From contig NZ_BARG01000089.1 of assembly GCF_000376565.1 (NCBI RefSeq), positions 30,197 through 94,196 on the forward strand: a stretch of DNA of 64,000 nucleotides, given 5' to 3'. The translations under genes were made by a program, and so were the position numbers. The notes under the pieces were generated by a model. The model was given only the letters and a program-made list of their open reading frames with translations, searched no databases and was not told where the DNA came from. Origin of the DNA: Streptomyces hokutonensis (GTDB lineage: Bacteria; Actinomycetota; Actinomycetes; Streptomycetales; Streptomycetaceae). Shown here piece after piece: positions 21,164-27,904 of this stretch (positions are counted from its first letter, which is position 1; each line of letters opens with the position of its first letter).

Positions 21164-21179
21164 TGTGAAGCAGGTCACA
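21164..21179. promoter_or_regulatory. Candidate Rex operator upstream of nuoA
   Basis: TGTGA-AGCAGG-TCACA is an exact 5-bp inverted repeat with a 6-nt spacer, centred about 115 bp from the nuoA start. Its form matches the TGTGAA-N4-TTCACA operator of Rex, the NADH/NAD+-sensing repressor of respiratory genes in Streptomyces; the right arm differs from the longer consensus at one base. Repression of the NADH dehydrogenase operon by a NADH sensor is biologically sensible, but the assignment is inferred from the motif only. Confidence 0.55.
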
Positions 21180-21237
21180 AGCCCAACCGCTCCGCATCTT
21201 ATGCCCGTCGCTCTGTGATCTGCGACACGGGGTATTA

Positions 21238-21250
21238 CACAAGCTTTGTG
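21238..21250. promoter_or_regulatory. Inverted repeat CACAA-N3-TTGTG
   Basis: A 5-3-5 inverted repeat (CACAAGCTTTGTG) 74 nt beyond the Rex-like site. The arms resemble half of that site in reverse order. It could be a secondary operator for either divergent gene; no regulator can be named. Confidence 0.35.
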
Positions 21251-21377
21251 ATCTCCACCACCCGGCGAAGGATCATCACGTCGAGTGAGCGGCGATCTTC
21301 ACACGTGAAGCGCCCACGCGATCACCGGACGTGACATTTGCGCTCGTCACCGCAGGCCGAGAGCGGCGTCTCCATAT

Positions 21378-21400
21378 CAAGAGACTTCTCTTGCATGCAA
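21378..21400. promoter_or_regulatory. Overlapping inverted repeat and perfect palindrome
   Basis: CAAGAGA-CT-TCTCTTG (21378-21393) is a perfect 7-2-7 inverted repeat. It shares its last three bases with the perfect 10-bp palindrome TTGCATGCAA (21391-21400). Two perfect dyads sharing bases in an AT-richer stretch suggest protein binding sites rather than chance; regulator unknown. Confidence 0.4.
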
Positions 21401-21633
21401 ATTGGAGTTGGACGCGACGGCTTGATAGTGGGAGCCCGTTCACACGTCGGAAGGAGTCGCGCGGCACGGTGTGGACGCGTGCACACATTCACGAAGTCGA
21501 CCGCTCGCGGTACCCACGCGAGACGCGAGCATTCCGGTAACCGTTCCGTGACCTCCGCCACACTCATGAGAGGCGCATGAGAACCGGGCTTGGCCACCTG
21601 TCCCAACCGGTGGTAGGCGGCGGGCAATTCGGG

Positions 21634-21733
21634 CGTAACGACGAAAGGCCGTGATCACCGGCCTGATCGCCCAGGTCCGCAATGTCCGTTACGGCGTCAA
21701 TAAGGAACGAGGCACCCGAAGTTCGTGGTGCCC
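21634..21733 (+). promoter_or_regulatory. Predicted folded 5' leader of the NlpC/P60 gene
   Basis: CGTAACG (21634-21640) can pair with CGTTACG (21687-21693), enclosing a hairpin AGGCCG-TGATCAC-CGGCCT (about 21645-21663). A second hairpin follows: GGCACC (21711-21716) with GGTGCC (21728-21733) and an inner CGAA/TTCG. The arrangement suggests a structured RNA leader about 70 nt before the start codon. I looked for the GGGGUGAA core of the c-di-AMP riboswitch, common before Streptomyces wall hydrolases, and did not find it. Confidence 0.4.
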
Positions 21734-21801
21734 GTTGAACAATTGTGGCGCAGCACACGTTTCTTGAAGGTATGGAGGAGCCCCTGATACCGGTTGGTCT
21801 C

Positions 21802-22605
21802 ATGTCCCACACCGCTCACATACGCAGCCACCGGAAACCCCGCCGCAGCGCGACGACGAACATCGCCGTGCGTGCCGGAGTTGCCGGTGGCGTTCTCAGC
21901 ATGGCGGCGGCGGGCGCGGCCTCGGCCAACGCGGCCGAGACGACGCAGACCCTGCAACTGCCCACCCTGACGGCCGATCTGTCCACCCAGGTCGCACAGT
22001 CCGCCGAAGCCACCCAGCAGGCCGCGGCCAACTACCAGCTGCGCGCCGAGCGCGACGCGGCTGCCGCAAACGCCGCGAAGCAGGCGAAGGCGGACCTGGC
22101 GGACGCCAAGAAGAAGGCGGAGGCGAAGAAGAAGGCCCAGGAGGACGCCCGTAAGGCCGCTGCGGAGCGCGCCACGTCCCGCAGCACCGAGCGGACCACC
22201 CTGGCCGCTTCCACGGGCAGCAGCACGTCCACGAGCTCTTCCACGGCCACGGGTTCGGCCGCGGCTGTCGTGGCGTTCGTGAAGGCGCAGATCGGCAAGT
22301 CCTACGTCCTGGGTGCCACCGGCCCCAGCGCCTACGACTGCTCCGGGCTCGTCGGTGCCGCCTTCAAGCAGGTCGGCATCAGCCTGCCTCGCGTCTCCCA
22401 GGACCAGTCGACCGCCGGTACTCAGGTGTCCCTGAGCAACCTTCAGGCCGGCGACATCCTGTACTGGGGCAGCGCGGGCAGCGCGTACCACGTCGCGGTG
22501 TATGTGGGCGACGGCATGTTCGTCGGTGCGCAGAACCCCTCCACCGGCATCGTGGAGCGGCCGCTGTCCTACGACCCGCCGACCGGCGCGGTGCGGGTGC
22601 TCTGA
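21802..22605 (+). CDS. Secreted NlpC/P60 family cell-wall hydrolase
   Basis: 267 aa from the ATG at 21802. Residues 1-45 look like a long signal peptide (basic RSHRKPRRS, then a hydrophobic stretch ending SANA). Residues 60-120 are Ala/Lys-rich and predicted coiled coil, followed by a Ser/Thr linker (about 121-150). The C-terminal NlpC/P60 domain has the catalytic Cys in YDCSGLV (C180) and His in AYHVAVYVG (H230). Such enzymes cut peptidoglycan stem peptides, usually D-Glu-mesoDAP. The start is uncertain: GGAGGAG at 21775 is far from 21802, and an in-frame ATG at 21772 would add ten residues. Divergent from nuo; a terminator follows. Confidence 0.88.
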   Translation: MSHTAHIRSHRKPRRSATTNIAVRAGVAGGVLSMAAAGAASANAAETTQTLQLPTLTADLSTQVAQSAEATQQAAANYQLRAERDAAAANAAKQAKADLADAKKKAEAKKKAQEDARKAAAERATSRSTERTTLAASTGSSTSTSSSTATGSAAAVVAFVKAQIGKSYVLGATGPSAYDCSGLVGAAFKQVGISLPRVSQDQSTAGTQVSLSNLQAGDILYWGSAGSAYHVAVYVGDGMFVGAQNPSTGIVERPLSYDPPTGAVRVL

Positions 22606-22629
22606 GCCCGCGCACGACGCCGTGAGCAT

Positions 22630-22658
22630 GGGACCGTTGCCTCGGGGGCAGCGGTCCC
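22630..22658 (+). terminator. Terminator after the NlpC/P60 gene
   Basis: GGGACCG (22630-22636) pairs with CGGTCCC (22652-22658), and TGCC/GGCA extends the stem inward past one mismatch. It lies 25 nt after the hydrolase stop codon and before the next gene on the same strand. Confidence 0.7.
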
Positions 22659-22777
22659 CTCGGCGTACCCGGCGCTCCCCCTACCGGAGTTCGCGGCCCT
22701 CCTGAAAGGCTCTTCTCCCAAGGTTCTCAAGTTCGGCTTACCAGACAGCCGGACGCCAAACCCGAGGAGAGCAAGTC

Positions 22778-23404
22778 GTGCCACGTGTCTTCGTCCAGGG
22801 AAGTCCCGTCGACTCCTACCCCCGCCCCGCACCCGAGGCCGGGCGCGGCAACGTGCGCCGCGTCACCGAGGTCGGCGAAGAGGTCCTGCACCGGCCGAGC
22901 CGGGACGTCACCGAGTTCGGGCCCGACCTCGCCGCGCTCATCGACGACATGTTCCTCACCATGTACGTCGCCGACGGAGCCGGCCTCGCGGCCAATCAAG
23001 TGGGCGTGGATCTGCGCCTGTTCGTGTACGACTGCCCCGACGACGACGGTGTCCGACATGTCGGGCACATCGTCAACCCGGTGCTCGACGTGCTCGACCC
23101 CGCCGGGCGCCGGCTGCTCGACGAGGGTGAGGGGTGCCTGTCGGTGCCGGGCGCGGTGATGGACGTACCGCGTCCGGACCGGGCCGTGGTGCGCGGGCTC
23201 GACAAGGACGGCAACGCGCTTGTGATCGAGGGCACAGGCTACTTCGCGCGCTGCCTCGCCCATGAGACCGACCATGTCGACGGACAGGTCTATCTGGACC
23301 GGCTCTCCAAGCGGGACCGCAAGGAGGCGCTGCGGCAGGTAGCGGACCGGCGGGACGAGGTGTTCGCCCGCCGGGCCGCCAAAATCAAAGCCCTGACGCC
23401 CTAG
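22778..23404 (+). CDS. def: Peptide deformylase
   Basis: 208 aa. Removes the N-formyl group from nascent proteins. All three metal/catalytic motifs are present: GAGLAANQVG (about 68-77), EGCLSVPG (metal ligand C120) and HETDHVDG (H162, E163, H166). GTG at 22778 with GAGGAGAG upstream. It ends one base before the stop of the convergent reductase gene. It stands alone, not next to fmt; streptomycetes usually carry several def copies, so this may be one paralogue. Confidence 0.93.
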   Translation: MPRVFVQGSPVDSYPRPAPEAGRGNVRRVTEVGEEVLHRPSRDVTEFGPDLAALIDDMFLTMYVADGAGLAANQVGVDLRLFVYDCPDDDGVRHVGHIVNPVLDVLDPAGRRLLDEGEGCLSVPGAVMDVPRPDRAVVRGLDKDGNALVIEGTGYFARCLAHETDHVDGQVYLDRLSKRDRKEALRQVADRRDEVFARRAAKIKALTP

Positions 23405-24688
23405 TCACGCCTTCGGCGCCACCTTGCTCAGCCCGTTGATGATGCGGTCCATCGCGTCGCCGCCCGTGGGGTCGGTGAGGTTGGCCAGCATCTTCAGGGT
23501 GAACTTCATCAGCAGGGGGTGCGTCAGGCCGCGCTGGGCCGCGATCTTCATGACCTTCGGGTTGCCGATGAGCTTCACGAAGGCGCGGCCCAGCGTGTAG
23601 TAGCCGCCGTAGGTGTCCTTGAGGACCTGCGGGTAGCGGCGCAGGGCCAGTTCGCGGCTCGCGGGGGTGGGGCGGGCGTGGGCCTGGACGATGACGTCGG
23701 CGGCGATCTGGCCGGACTCCATGGCGTAGGCGATGCCCTCGCCGTTGAAGGGGTTCACCAGACCGCCGGCGTCGCCGACCAGCAACAGGCCCTTCGTGTA
23801 GTGGGGTTGGCGGTTGAAGGCCATGGGGAGGGCGGCACCGCGGATCGGGCCGGTCATGTTTTCGGGGGTGTAGCCCCAGTCCTCGGGCATGGACGCGCAC
23901 CAGGCCTTCAGGACCTCGCGCCAGTCCAACTCCTTGAAGGAGTCGGAGGTGTTGAGGACACCCAGGCCGACGTTCGAGGTGCCGTCGCCCATGCCGAAGA
24001 TCCAGCCGTAGCCGGGCAGGAGGCGGTCCTCGGCGCCGCGGCGGTCCCACAGTTCCAGCCAGGACTCCAGGTAGTCGTCCTTGTGACGGGGGCTCTCGAA
24101 GTAGGTCCGCACCGCGACACCCATCGGGCGGTCCTCGCGGCGGTGCAGGCCCATCGCGAGGGAGAGGCGGGTGGAGTTGCCGTCGGCGGCGACCACCAGG
24201 GGCGCGTGGAAGGTGACTTCGCGTTTCTCCTCGCCGAGCTTGGCGTTGACGCCGGTGATGTGGCCGGTGCGCTCGTCGATGATCGGGGCACCGACGTTGC
24301 AGCGCTCGTAGAGGCGGGCGCCCGCCTTCTGGGCGTTGCGGGCGAGCTGTTCGTCGAAGTCGTCGCGCTTGCGGACGAGGCCGTAGTCCGGGAAGGAGGC
24401 GAGTTCCGGCCAGTCCAGCTGAAGGCGGACGCCACCGCCGATGATGCGCAGGCCCTTGTTGCGCAGCCAGCCGGCCTCCTCGGAGATGTCGATGCCCATG
24501 GCCACGAGCTGCTTGGTGGCGCGCGGGGTGAGGCCGTCGCCGCAGACCTTCTCGCGCGGGAACTCGGTCTTCTCCAGGAGGAGGACGTCGAGTCCGGACT
24601 TGGCGAGGTGGTAGGCGGTGGCGGAGCCGGCTGGCCCCGCGCCGACGACGATCACATCGGCGGTGTTTTCGGAGAGGGGCTCGGTCAC
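23405..24688 (-). CDS. Geranylgeranyl-reductase family flavoprotein, probable menaquinone side-chain reductase
   Basis: 427 aa. N-terminal FAD-binding Rossmann motif VIVVGAGPAGSATAYHL with an acidic strand end (LLLEK), then the family EKVCGDGLTPRA signature, a second FAD motif LLVGDAGGLVNPFNGEGIAYA, and a C-terminal helical segment. The family hydrogenates isoprenoid double bonds using FADH2. In mycobacteria the relative MenJ saturates one isoprene unit of menaquinone, and Streptomyces menaquinones are partly saturated. With ubiE 1 kb away, a menaquinone reductase is the best guess; a role on another prenyl lipid is possible. GTG start at 24688. Confidence 0.8.
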   Translation of the reverse strand: MTEPLSENTADVIVVGAGPAGSATAYHLAKSGLDVLLLEKTEFPREKVCGDGLTPRATKQLVAMGIDISEEAGWLRNKGLRIIGGGVRLQLDWPELASFPDYGLVRKRDDFDEQLARNAQKAGARLYERCNVGAPIIDERTGHITGVNAKLGEEKREVTFHAPLVVAADGNSTRLSLAMGLHRREDRPMGVAVRTYFESPRHKDDYLESWLELWDRRGAEDRLLPGYGWIFGMGDGTSNVGLGVLNTSDSFKELDWREVLKAWCASMPEDWGYTPENMTGPIRGAALPMAFNRQPHYTKGLLLVGDAGGLVNPFNGEGIAYAMESGQIAADVIVQAHARPTPASRELALRRYPQVLKDTYGGYYTLGRAFVKLIGNPKVMKIAAQRGLTHPLLMKFTLKMLANLTDPTGGDAMDRIINGLSKVAPKA

Positions 24689-24785
24689 GGCGGGATCTCC
24701 CCAAGTTCGGAATCTGCGTGCCGACCGGCACTGGACATGGGCAGTCTATTCAGCGCCACTGATCACCAGGCTGAAGGGCTGCCCC

Positions 24786-25292
24786 GTGAACCGAGCTCTC
24801 CCCGCAGTACGGCTGCGCGTCCCCACCGACGAGGACGCCGTGGCCTGGCACCGGGTCTTCGACCACCCGGACGTCATGGAGTTCCACGGCGGCAGGCCGG
24901 CGGAACTGTCCGTCTACGAGGAGCTCACCGCCCGCCAGCGCCGGCACGACGCCGAGCGCGGTTTCTGCCTGTGGACCGTGCTCGACGACTCGGACCGCGT
25001 CATCGGCTTCACCGGCGCCCAGCCGTGGCCGCAGGACTGGGGGCCGAAGGGCGAGATCGAGATCGGCTGGCGGCTGGGGCGGGAGTTCTGGGGCCAGGGG
25101 TACGTCACTGCGGCGGCCGAGCTGACCCTGGAGCGGGTGCGGGCGGCCGGGGTGCCGAGCGTGGTGGCGATGGTGCTGGCCCGCAACACCCGTTCGATCG
25201 CGGTGACCAAGCGGCTCGGCATGAAGCTCGACGAGGTGTTCACCACGCCCTCGCGCGCGGAGGAGGGACACTGCTACCGGCTCGTACTGTAA
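24786..25292 (+). CDS. GNAT-family N-acetyltransferase
   Basis: 168 aa from GTG 24786 (GAAGGGCT just upstream). Fits the RimJ/RimL-like Acetyltransf_3 subgroup: LRVPTDEDAVAWHRVF at the N-terminus, EIEIGWRLGREFWGQGYVTAA holding the acetyl-CoA pyrophosphate loop, and VLARNTRSIAVTKRLGMK near the C-terminus. Substrate unknown; could acetylate a protein N-terminus or a small amine. The frame is open further upstream but overlaps the divergent reductase gene. Confidence 0.8.
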   Translation: MNRALPAVRLRVPTDEDAVAWHRVFDHPDVMEFHGGRPAELSVYEELTARQRRHDAERGFCLWTVLDDSDRVIGFTGAQPWPQDWGPKGEIEIGWRLGREFWGQGYVTAAAELTLERVRAAGVPSVVAMVLARNTRSIAVTKRLGMKLDEVFTTPSRAEEGHCYRLVL

Positions 25293-25385
25293 CTGGGAGT
25301 AACCAACAGCTACAGAACGACACTTGACGCTTCCGGTCGGGACCGGACCGGGGTTACCCTTCCGGTACCGCTGGGGGTGACATCT

Positions 25386-25727
25386 GTGCGCTTAACGCCC
25401 AAAACACCTGAAGTGCGCGTACCGCGGCTCGTCGGCCTGATGGCCGTGGACGCGCGCGAGACAGCCCAGGCCCGCGGCCTGTTCATCAACGCGCCGGACC
25501 GGCCCGACTTCCATCTCGCCGTCGTCGACTACGTCGTACGGCAGTACCCGCAGCCCGACGCCGAGGTGCCGCGGGACTCCATGGTCTACGTGTGGTTCGA
25601 CTTCGGTGAGGGGGACGGCGGGGGCGGTATGCGCGAGCCGCGGATCCCGCGGCCGCCGAGCGGCGGGATGCAGCGCGAGCTGGACGAGCCGCCGGGCGAC
25701 GCGTTCTTCGCGACGGTGATCAGCTGA
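25386..25727 (+). CDS. Small PASTA-domain protein
   Basis: 113 aa from GTG 25386 (GGGGG 10 nt upstream; an in-frame GTG at 25377 would add three residues). Residues 8-70 read as a single PASTA domain (VRVPRLVGLMAVDARETAQARG, then YVVRQYPQPDAEVPRDS). PASTA domains bind muropeptides when outside the cell, but no signal peptide or membrane helix is visible here. The Gly/Pro-rich tail is variable. Precise role unknown. Confidence 0.65.
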   Translation: MRLTPKTPEVRVPRLVGLMAVDARETAQARGLFINAPDRPDFHLAVVDYVVRQYPQPDAEVPRDSMVYVWFDFGEGDGGGGMREPRIPRPPSGGMQRELDEPPGDAFFATVIS

Positions 25728-25755
25728 TCGACCGGCCCGCGGAGCCCACACGCCG

Positions 25756-26460
25756 TCAGCAGCCCGTGGCGCCCTTGAAGCCGCGGTGCAGGGCGACGAT
25801 CCCGCCGCTCAGGTTGCGGTGGGCGACCTTCGACCAGCCGGCCTTGCGCAGGCGCTCGGCCAGCGCGGGCTGGTCGGGCCAGGCGCGGATGGACTCGGCG
25901 AGGTAGACGTAGGCGTCCGGGTTCGAGGAGACCGCGCGGGCGACCGGCGGCAGGGCGCGCATCAGGTACTCGGTGTAGACCGTGCGGAACGGCGCCCAGG
26001 TCGGATGCGAGAACTCGCAGATCACCACCCGGCCACCGGGCTTGGTCACCCGGTACAGCTCGCGCAGCGCGGTGTCCGTGTCCTGCACATTGCGCAGCCC
26101 GAAGGAGATCGTCACGGCGTCGAACGTGTCGTCCTTGAACGGCAGTTTCGTGGCGTCGCCGGCCGTGAGCGGCAGCCAGGGGTGGCGCTTCTTGCCGACC
26201 TGGAGCATGCCGAGGGAGAAGTCGCAGGGGACGACATAGGCGCCGCTCTGGGCGAACGGCAGCGAGGAGGTGGCCGTACCGGCGGCCAGGTCCAGGATCT
26301 TCTGGGCGGGGCGGGCGTCGACCGCCTTGGTGACCTCCTTGCGCCATCGGCGGTCCTGGCCGAGCGACAGCACGTCGTTGGTGAGGTCGTACCGTTCCGC
26401 CACGTCGTCGAACATCGAGGCGACTTCGTGCGGCTGCTTGTCCAGGGATGCGCGGGTCAC
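25756..26460 (-). CDS. ubiE: Demethylmenaquinone methyltransferase
   Basis: 234 aa class I SAM methyltransferase (MenG/UbiE) that adds the ring methyl in the last step of menaquinone synthesis. FDDVAERYDLTNDVLSLGQD at the N-terminus is the UbiE signature, ILDLAAGTATSS is SAM motif I, and SFGLRNVQDTDTALRELYRV is the second family signature. GTG at 26460 fits the conserved start; the open frame extends 10 codons further. It shares this pathway with mqnA, mqnC, mqnE, ubiX, ubiA and ubiD in the window. Confidence 0.94.
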   Translation of the reverse strand: MTRASLDKQPHEVASMFDDVAERYDLTNDVLSLGQDRRWRKEVTKAVDARPAQKILDLAAGTATSSLPFAQSGAYVVPCDFSLGMLQVGKKRHPWLPLTAGDATKLPFKDDTFDAVTISFGLRNVQDTDTALRELYRVTKPGGRVVICEFSHPTWAPFRTVYTEYLMRALPPVARAVSSNPDAYVYLAESIRAWPDQPALAERLRKAGWSKVAHRNLSGGIVALHRGFKGATGC

Positions 26461-26476
26461 GGGCCCATTGTGGCAG

Positions 26477-26511
26477 TACGGGCCGGGCACCCCGAAGGCG
26501 CCCGGCCCGTA
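26477..26511 (-). terminator. Terminator of the polysaccharide cluster
   Basis: A perfect 12-bp stem (TACGGGCCGGGC 26477-26488, GCCCGGCCCGTA 26500-26511) with an 11-nt loop. It separates the acyltransferase gene from ubiE, both on the minus strand. A second repeat, CCGAGACT...AGTCTCGG (26535-26563), overlaps the acyltransferase stop codon. Confidence 0.8.
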
Positions 26512-26542
26512 GAACCCCTTATGAAAAGGAAGCCCCGAGACT

Positions 26543-27904
26543 TCACGACGGCAGGAGTCTCGGTTTCTTCTTCGCCGCCACGTCCTCCACCCAGCCGCAC
26601 AGCACGATGAAGACGGCGATGAGAATCCAGCCGATGCCGAACATGAACCACTGGCTCCCCAGCGGCAGCCACTTCTCGAAGGCGGGCACCTTCCAGAACT
26701 GGTCGGTCAGCGGCACCGCCAGCACGAGGGCGATCTCGTGCCAGAGATAGATCGTCACGGCCCGGGAGTTGAAGATCGTGACGACCCGGTCGAGCCGCTT
26801 GAAGCGGGTCAGCCAGGCGAAGTCGATGTTGAAGTAGGCCTTGGCCCACATCAGCAGCATGACGTAACCGGCGGACCAGTAGGTCTGGGCGAGCGGGCTC
26901 TCGTCCAGGTCGTAGGTGCCGCCGGCCTCGGCCTGGTGCGTGAACGCGTACCAGCCGCCGAAGACGATCGCGGCGACCGACAGCGTGACCACCAGGAAGG
27001 GCTTCAGCTTCTGGAGCACACCGTCACGGTGGGCGAAGCCGAGGATCCAGCAGAAGAGGTACGTCGACAGGTCCCACAGGGCGTTGCCGAAGCGGTTGTC
27101 CGGCCCCGACCACACGAACTTCAGGACCACGATCGGCACCAGCGTCAGCAGCAGCACCGGGATCGGCGCCTTGCGGAAGATCCACAGCAGCGCCGGAGAC
27201 AGCAGCACGAACCACAGATACGTCCGCAGGTACCAGAGGATCTCCCAGGCCTGAAGACCCCAGGCGTTGCCCGGCGGATCCCCGACCGGCACCACCCAGA
27301 AGACGATCTGCCAGCCCGGCATCCAGTCGTGGATCATCATCGCCACGACCACGAAGAAGCCCCAGAACCAGAACGGCGGCAGCAGCCTCCGCATCCGGCT
27401 CCTGACCACCTTGAACGCGGGCCGCTCCAGCGACTTCGCCATCAGCGTCCCGGCCAGCCCGAACATGATCCCCATCGAGGGGAACACCATCCCGCACCAG
27501 GCCCACCCGAAGGTGTGGTACGTCACCACCCGGATCAGCGCGACGGCCCGCAGGGTGTCGAAGTACCGGTCCCGGCCCGCCGGTTCGGGCGCGGCCTTCG
27601 ACTCGGCAGCCTCCTCAACCACCTTCTCGCCCACCGGCTCCGGCTCGGAGTCCGTCTCGGCCTCCGGCTCCACCTCCGGTTCTACGACGGGAAGAGGCGC
27701 CGTGGCGTACACCGGCGGCCCGTAGTCGACGTACTGCGGAGGCTGTTGCTGCTGGTACGGCTGCTGGGGTTGCTGCGGTTGCTGATACGGGTACGGCTGC
27801 TGCGGCTGGCCGTACCCGTCGTAGCCGTAGGGCTGTTGGGGGTACTGGGGCTGTTGGGGCGGGCCGTAGCCACCCCCGTACCCCTGCTGCTGCTCCCAGG
27901 TCAT
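26543..27904 (-). CDS. Membrane acyltransferase (acyltransferase-3 family) with Gln/Pro/Tyr-rich N-terminus
   Basis: 453 aa. Residues 1-60 are low-complexity Q/P/Y/G repeats and 70-105 are acidic (Glu/Pro); both should be cytoplasmic. From DRYFDTLRAVALIRVVTYHTF the protein is a multi-helix acyltransferase-3 (OafA/OatA-like) domain with the conserved His of VTYHTF and Arg-rich loop SRMRRLLPP, about ten helices. Such proteins move acetyl or other acyl groups onto extracellular sugars. ATG at 27904 overlaps the stop of the deacetylase/GT gene (ATGA), so the product probably decorates the polymer made by that enzyme. Confidence 0.82.
   Translation of the reverse strand: MTWEQQQGYGGGYGPPQQPQYPQQPYGYDGYGQPQQPYPYQQPQQPQQPYQQQQPPQYVDYGPPVYATAPLPVVEPEVEPEAETDSEPEPVGEKVVEEAAESKAAPEPAGRDRYFDTLRAVALIRVVTYHTFGWAWCGMVFPSMGIMFGLAGTLMAKSLERPAFKVVRSRMRRLLPPFWFWGFFVVVAMMIHDWMPGWQIVFWVVPVGDPPGNAWGLQAWEILWYLRTYLWFVLLSPALLWIFRKAPIPVLLLTLVPIVVLKFVWSGPDNRFGNALWDLSTYLFCWILGFAHRDGVLQKLKPFLVVTLSVAAIVFGGWYAFTHQAEAGGTYDLDESPLAQTYWSAGYVMLLMWAKAYFNIDFAWLTRFKRLDRVVTIFNSRAVTIYLWHEIALVLAVPLTDQFWKVPAFEKWLPLGSQWFMFGIGWILIAVFIVLCGWVEDVAAKKKPRLLPS

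Larger units (their letters stand above)
21057..21801. other. Divergent regulatory region nuoA / nlpC-p60
   Basis: 745 nt without a credible protein-coding frame; less GC-rich than the flanking genes between about 21160 and 21420. It must hold the promoters of the minus-strand nuo operon and the plus-strand hydrolase gene. It contains several inverted repeats, listed separately: TGTGA-N6-TCACA at 21164, CACAA-N3-TTGTG at 21238, CTTCAC-N2-GTGAAG at 21297-21310, a nested pair at 21378-21400, GCTCGCG...CGCGAGC at 21503-21540, and the folded leader at 21634-21733. I could not assign -10/-35 boxes with confidence. Confidence 0.7.

Noticed and set aside
21400..21801. c-di-AMP (ydaO) riboswitch before the NlpC/P60 gene
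   Set aside because: The GGGGUGAA core and the expected GGAACC-type elements were not found; only a generic folded leader could be supported.
25324..25360. Sigma-70-type promoter TTGACG/TACCCT before the PASTA gene
   Set aside because: The spacing is 25 nt, too long for a standard promoter.
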